Origin: CAYZJD01 sp964478455
GTDB taxonomy: Bacteria; Acidobacteriota; Terriglobia; Bryobacterales; Bryobacteraceae
Reading direction: 5' to 3'
Length of the DNA stretch: 8,707 nucleotides
NCBI GenBank assembly: GCA_964478455.1
Contig: CAYZJD010000185.1
Coordinates: 1 to 8,707 of the forward strand
How positions within the stretch are numbered: the first letter of the stretch is position 1; each line of letters begins with the position of its first letter. The notes under the pieces were generated by a model. The model saw only the letters and a program-made list of their open reading frames with translations, ran no database searches and had not been told where the DNA came from. Both the position numbers and the translations under genes were made by a program. Positions 5,415-8,707 of this stretch are shown piece after piece.

Positions 5415-7442
5415 TCAGGCGGTTGTCTCGGCGCTCCCGGCGTCTCTGCGGTTGAGCGGCTCGAGGTCGAGCGACTTGACGGCCTTCAGCCGGTCGCGGA
5501 ACTTAGCCGCCTGCTCGAATTCGAAGCGGCGTGCAGCCTCGCGCATCTTTTCCTCAAGCTCGGTGATGAGGCGGGCGCGCTCGGAGGGGCTGAGCGCCTC
5601 GGCTTCCGCTTCCTCGGCTTCGAGGGGCACGGTCACGTAGTCGCCCTCGGCAACAGCGACCAGGCTCATGTCGATGGGCTTCACGATGGACTGGGGCGTG
5701 ATGTTGTTCTGCTCGTTGTAGTCCATCTGGATGCGTCGGCGGCGGTTGGTCTCGTCGATAGCCTTCCGCATGCCGCCGGTCATGACGTCCCCGTAGAGAA
5801 TGGCCTTGCCGTTGATATGGCGGGCGGCCCGGCCGATAGTCTGGATGAGCGAGCCGCCGGAGCGGAGGAAACCCTCCTTGTCGGCGTCGAGAATGGCGAC
5901 AAGGGACACCTCCGGCAGATCGAGTCCCTCTCGCAGCAGGTTGACGCCGATAAGGACGTCGTACTCGCCGCGGCGAAGGTCGCGCAGCAGCTTGACCCGG
6001 TCGAGGGTGGCCACCTCCGAGTGAAGGTAACGGCAGCGGACGCCGACCTCGGAGTAGTACTCGGAGAGGTCCTCGGCCATCCGCTTGGTGAGGGTGGTGA
6101 CCAGCACCCGCTCGCTGCGTTCCGCGCGCTCGCGGATCTGGTGGAGCAGGTCATCCACCTGGCCGCGGATGGGGCGGACCTCGACCTGGGGGTCGACCAG
6201 GCCGGTCGGACGGATGATCTGCTCGGCGATGACGCCAGCGGACTTAGTAAGTTCGTATGGGCCTGGCGTCGCTGAAACATAGATAACTTGGTTGACGCGG
6301 TTTTCGAACTCCTCGAACGTAAGCGGGCGGTTGTCGAGGGCGCTGGGAAGGCGGAAGCCGTACTCGACGAGCGTTTCCTTGCGCGAGCGGTCGCCGTGAT
6401 ACATGCCATGGAGCTGGGGGACAGTCTGGTGACTCTCGTCGAGGAAGACGAGGGCATCCTGGGGCAGGTAGTCGAGCAGGGTGGGCGGGGCCTCGCCCGG
6501 CAGCCGTCCGGAGAAATGGCGCGAGTAGTTCTCGATCCCGTGGCAGTAGCCGATCTGGCGGATCATCTCGAGATCGAACATGGTCCGCTGCCAGAGGCGC
6601 TGGGCCTCGACGAGCTTTCCCTGCTTGTGAAGTTCGGCGTGCCACCAGCGGAGTTCGTTCTCGATGCTGGCGAGGGCCTCGTCGCGCGTTTCCTGGCTCA
6701 TCACGTAGTGCGTTTTCGGGTAGATCGGCAGGCGGAGGTAGGTCTGGCGGACCTGGCCGAGGAGGGGGTCGATCTGGGACAGGCTCTCGATCTCGTCGCC
6801 CCATAGCTCGATGCGGTAGGCGTAGTCGTCGTAGGTGGGGTAGATCTCGATCACGTCGCCGCGGACCCGGAATGTGCCGCGGCGGAAGTCCGAATCGCTG
6901 CGCTCGTACAGGATCTCTACCAGCTTCTGCGTAATCTGCTGCCGGGAAATCCTCTGCCCCTTTTCCAGCATGAGCAGCATGCCGTAATAAGCTTCGGGCG
7001 AGCCGAGGCCATAGATGCAGCTCACGCTGGCCACGATCACGCAATCGCGTCTTTCGAACAGGGACTTGGTCGCCGACATCCGCAGCTTGTCGAGTTCGTC
7101 GTTGATGGTGGCTTCTTTTTCGATGTAAACGTCGCCGGAGGGTATGTACGCCTCCGGCTGATAGTAATCGTAGTAACTGACGAAATATTCCACTGCATTG
7201 TGCGGAAAAAATGCCTTGAATTCGTGGTAGAGCTGGGCGGCAAGCGTCTTGTTGTGGGCGAGCACGAGCGAGGGACGGTTCACCGCTTCGATCACCTTGG
7301 CCATGGTGAAGGTCTTGCCCGAGCCGGTCACCCCGAGCAGGACCTGGTGCTGCTCGCCATCCAGGACTCCGCGGACGAGCTGCCCGATGGCGGTTTCCTG
7401 ATCACCCCGGGGGCGGTAATCGACAGCCAGGCGGAAGGGCAT
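5415..7442 (-). CDS. uvrB: Excinuclease ABC subunit B (UvrB)
   Basis: UvrB takes damaged DNA from UvrA, verifies the lesion with a beta-hairpin and weak helicase activity, and recruits UvrC for dual incision in nucleotide excision repair. At 675 residues it has the usual full length. Visible marks: Walker A GVTGSGKT at 37-44; the aromatic beta-hairpin with Tyr90, Tyr91, Tyr93, Tyr94 and Tyr99; SCIYGLGSPEAY at 141-152; DESH box at 335-338; REGLDLPE at 504-511; QTIGRAAR at 534-541; and a C-terminal UVR motif at about 622-657 (ELEEKMREAARRFEFEQAAKFRD) that contacts UvrC. All are intact. The ATG at 7442 starts directly at the conserved N-terminal sequence. A TATACT element lies 9 nt upstream, and no LexA-like operator is evident in the 51-bp gap. 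It follows the YihY-family gene on the same strand and converges with the GNAT gene. Confidence 0.99.
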   Translation of the reverse strand: MPFRLAVDYRPRGDQETAIGQLVRGVLDGEQHQVLLGVTGSGKTFTMAKVIEAVNRPSLVLAHNKTLAAQLYHEFKAFFPHNAVEYFVSYYDYYQPEAYIPSGDVYIEKEATINDELDKLRMSATKSLFERRDCVIVASVSCIYGLGSPEAYYGMLLMLEKGQRISRQQITQKLVEILYERSDSDFRRGTFRVRGDVIEIYPTYDDYAYRIELWGDEIESLSQIDPLLGQVRQTYLRLPIYPKTHYVMSQETRDEALASIENELRWWHAELHKQGKLVEAQRLWQRTMFDLEMIRQIGYCHGIENYSRHFSGRLPGEAPPTLLDYLPQDALVFLDESHQTVPQLHGMYHGDRSRKETLVEYGFRLPSALDNRPLTFEEFENRVNQVIYVSATPGPYELTKSAGVIAEQIIRPTGLVDPQVEVRPIRGQVDDLLHQIRERAERSERVLVTTLTKRMAEDLSEYYSEVGVRCRYLHSEVATLDRVKLLRDLRRGEYDVLIGVNLLREGLDLPEVSLVAILDADKEGFLRSGGSLIQTIGRAARHINGKAILYGDVMTGGMRKAIDETNRRRRIQMDYNEQNNITPQSIVKPIDMSLVAVAEGDYVTVPLEAEEAEAEALSPSERARLITELEEKMREAARRFEFEQAAKFRDRLKAVKSLDLEPLNRRDAGSAETTA

Positions 7443-7451
7443 CTCGTTTTC

Positions 7452-7457
7452 AGTATA
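7452..7457 (-). promoter_or_regulatory. Candidate -10 element of uvrB
   Basis: TATACT on the minus strand ends 9 nt before the uvrB ATG at 7442, so the predicted 5' leader is about 0-3 nt with no Shine-Dalgarno sequence. The 9-mer CTATACTGA containing it is repeated in front of the YihY-family gene. No recognisable -35 is seen. Confidence 0.5.
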
Positions 7458-7493
7458 GAGGCGAAGAGTCGCGGAGGTCGCGAGGCGTAAAGG

Positions 7494-8357
7494 TCAGGGG
7501 GCCTGGGTGGCGAAGGCGCGCTCGAGTTCGGCGTTGAATTCGCAGCCGATCAGGGCTACTGCCGAAAGCACGTACATCCACACCAGTAATGCGATGACCG
7601 CGCCGATGCTGCCGTAGAGCAGGTTGTAATCGGCAATGTTGCCGACGTACCAGGCGAAACCAAGAGTGGCGATGAACCAGAGGATGGTTGCGAGCAATGC
7701 GCCGGGCCAGACGCGCCGCCAGGACTGCCTTCGGTTTGGCCCGAGGTAGTAAAGGACCGACGTGACCAGGACGATGGCGGTGAACGCGATGCCGAAGCGG
7801 GCAAGACGCCAGGCGAGCTGGACCCATCCCTGGAGTTCGACTCCCTGGGGGATGACGCCGAGCCAGGACAGCGCCGTGCGCTCGACGCGCTGGCCGAACA
7901 GGACGAGCGCGGAAGCGCCCACCGCGGGGACGGCGGCGGCAAAGACCAGCAATACGGCGATCGCGCGTTCGCGGAGGAAGGAACGGCCGCAGGGGATGTG
8001 ATAGGCGGCGCGGAAGCCCTCCATCAGGCTGGTGATGAGGCCGGTGGCAGCCCAGACGGAGATCACGCTGGCGGTGACGAGCAGGGCTGTCGAGCGCTCG
8101 CCGCGCACGGTGAACTGATACATGACCAGCGACTCGGTGCCGGGCGGCACAACCTCGAACAGGGCCCGCGACAGGATCCGCGAGATCGCCTCGGCGTTGG
8201 CTTCCACCAGGATGGCGGCGGTGGCCGTCAGCAGCGGGAAGAAAGAGAACAGGGCCGAGTAAGCGGCCCCCTTGGCTACGCCGAAGCAGCCGTCCTCGTA
8301 AGCGAGCACGAAGGAGCGGCGAAAGAGCCACCAGAAGTTGCGAAGGGCCGTGCGCAC
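7494..8357 (-). CDS. YihY/virulence factor BrkB family membrane protein
   Basis: A 287-residue inner-membrane protein of the YihY/BrkB family, once misannotated as ribonuclease BN; its molecular function is unsettled. Six hydrophobic segments are visible at about 30-51, 92-113, 131-155, 185-205, 217-239 and 248-272. Family marks are the early AAYSALFSFFPLL (31-43) and the C-terminal YGSIGAVIALLVWMYV (248-263), followed by GCEFNAELER (271-280). The start is GTG at 8357, since no ATG occurs in frame. An out-of-frame ATG overlaps it (ATGTG, 8359-8355) and opens a 27-codon reading frame. A TATACT element ends 7 nt before the GTG, so transcription probably starts at the codon itself. The gene lies 56 bp after hicB and 51 bp before uvrB, and seems independent of both. 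Confidence 0.94.
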   Translation of the reverse strand: MRTALRNFWWLFRRSFVLAYEDGCFGVAKGAAYSALFSFFPLLTATAAILVEANAEAISRILSRALFEVVPPGTESLVMYQFTVRGERSTALLVTASVISVWAATGLITSLMEGFRAAYHIPCGRSFLRERAIAVLLVFAAAVPAVGASALVLFGQRVERTALSWLGVIPQGVELQGWVQLAWRLARFGIAFTAIVLVTSVLYYLGPNRRQSWRRVWPGALLATILWFIATLGFAWYVGNIADYNLLYGSIGAVIALLVWMYVLSAVALIGCEFNAELERAFATQAP

Positions 8358-8364
8358 ATAAATC

Positions 8365-8370
8365 AGTATA
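8365..8370 (-). promoter_or_regulatory. Candidate -10 element of the YihY-family gene
   Basis: TATACT on the minus strand lies 7 nt before the GTG start at 8357, within the 9-mer CTATACTGA also found before uvrB. Transcription would begin at the start codon or within 1-2 nt of it. The region where a -35 would lie is occupied by the hairpin at 8387-8404 and shows no TTGACA match. Confidence 0.5.
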
Positions 8371-8386
8371 GGGGCCGTGCGGGAAC

Positions 8387-8404
8387 CTGCGCCCCGTGGC
8401 GCAG
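8387..8404 (-). terminator. Perfect hairpin after hicB, possible weak terminator
   Basis: The arms CTGCGCC (8387-8393) and GGCGCAG (8398-8404) form a 7-bp GC-rich stem with a 4-nt loop, 10 bp past the hicB stop in the direction of transcription. No T-run follows on the minus strand, so it is not a standard intrinsic terminator. It may instead slow RNA polymerase, protect the hicAB transcript 3' end, or serve as a protein site upstream of the next promoter. Confidence 0.35.
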
Positions 8405-8413
8405 CGGGCTTAA

Positions 8414-8635
8414 CTACGCCGCCACTTCCACGTAGTCAACGGTTGAATGGGGTTCCGGGAGCGGTTCTCCAACCTCGCGCATCGCCTCGAGGTGAGCAGC
8501 TAAAGCGTCCTGGAAGTTTCGGCGAGTTTCTTCCTCCGTCTCTCCGACGGCTGCGCATCCCGGCACATCCGGTGAAAACGCGGAATAGCCGGTGCTCGTC
8601 GGCTCGATGACCACCGGGTAGCGTCTCACACTCAT
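8414..8635 (-). CDS. hicB: HicB-family antitoxin
   Basis: A 73-residue protein with the short HicB fold (degenerate RNase H-like): YPVVIEPTSTGYSAFSPDVPGC at the N-terminus, then GETEEETRRNFQDALAAHLEAMREVGEPLPEP. This strand-strand-helix pattern is typical of HicB proteins that bind and neutralise the HicA RNase. The sequence stops soon after the core, with no C-terminal helix-turn-helix or ribbon-helix-helix, so it probably cannot act alone as the classic DNA-binding autorepressor. Its ATG overlaps the hicA stop as ATGA (8632-8635), the toxin-first order usual for hicAB and consistent with translational coupling. A weak ribosome-binding site (AGGG) lies 7 nt upstream. Confidence 0.9.
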   Translation of the reverse strand: MSVRRYPVVIEPTSTGYSAFSPDVPGCAAVGETEEETRRNFQDALAAHLEAMREVGEPLPEPHSTVDYVEVAA

Positions 8636-8707
8636 TTCAACCCTGCTTTCTTTAGTATAGCGTTCAGCGTGCCCGGCGCCAGTTCCTTCCCTTCGTTGCC
8701 CGGCACC
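8632..8707 (-). CDS. hicA: HicA-family mRNA interferase toxin, C-terminal end only
   Basis: The last 24 codons and the stop are visible: VPGNEGKELAPGTLNAILKK followed by AGLK. This matches the HicA C-terminus, whose family pattern is VP-x-H-x-GKEL-x-x-GTL-x-x-ILK-x-AG. The remainder, including the catalytic Gly-Ser-His, lies beyond the right edge, so intactness cannot be judged. HicA is a small dsRBD-like RNase that cleaves mRNA when free of HicB. The stop overlaps the hicB ATG by 4 nt. It is too short and open-ended to be found by simple ORF calling; it is recognised from the motif and the partner gene. Confidence 0.88.
   Translation of the reverse strand, partial: VPGNEGKELAPGTLNAILKKAGLK
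8654..8659 (-). promoter_or_regulatory. Possible internal -10 for hicB inside hicA
   Basis: TATACT on the minus strand lies within the coding end of hicA (codons for Ala-Ile-Leu), 18 nt before the hicB ATG. It is the same hexamer seen before uvrB and the YihY-family gene. It could give an antitoxin-only transcript. However, it is fully explained as coding sequence and no -35 is clear. Confidence 0.2.

Noticed and set aside
7443..7493. SOS (LexA) operator before uvrB
   Set aside because: Neither a CTGT-N8-ACAG nor a GAAC-N4-GTTC pattern is found in the gap.
8390..8420. tRNA gene or remnant
   Set aside because: TGGCGCAGCGGG fits the A-box pattern, but no D-stem partner, anticodon arm or T-loop follows, and the sequence runs into the end of hicB.

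Overview
The window is GC-rich, densely coded bacterial chromosome. Gene order, the high-GC codon use, an exported dehydrogenase, RR-kinase-lipoprotein clustering and short octamer intergenic repeats would fit an Acidobacteriota genome (Solibacter/Bryobacter-like). That placement is a recollection-based guess and no phylogenetic test was possible. There are nine genes, two of them cut by the window edges. I saw no rRNA, tRNA, CRISPR array, transposase or phage gene.

Left part (1-3821, minus strand): a tightly packed three-gene signalling operon, read right to left. It holds an NtrC-type sigma-54-dependent response regulator, a membrane-bound sensor histidine kinase (3-nt gap) and a proline-rich lipoprotein (ATGA overlap, running off the left edge). 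The kinase should sense something outside the cytoplasm, phosphorylate the regulator at Asp60 and so switch on sigma-54 promoters. The lipoprotein is translationally coupled and may be an envelope partner or output.

Middle (3822-5414): an 88-bp divergent promoter region carries a nested 27-bp palindrome. It is followed on the plus strand by a D-2-hydroxyacid dehydrogenase-family protein with an apparent signal peptide and then a small GNAT acetyltransferase. Octamer-period repeats lie on both sides of the GNAT gene.

Right part (5415-8707, minus strand): from right to left, the end of hicA, all of hicB (ATGA overlap; a type II toxin-antitoxin pair), a YihY/BrkB-family membrane protein, and uvrB (nucleotide excision repair). 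uvrB converges on the GNAT gene.

A recurring theme is a TATACT or TACAAT hexamer only 7-9 nt upstream of the start codon of three minus-strand genes (response regulator, YihY-family gene, uvrB). This suggests leaderless or nearly leaderless transcripts. The most interesting items are the divergent palindrome, this start architecture, the exported dehydrogenase and the repeats around the GNAT gene. I did not find a clearly new multi-gene system.
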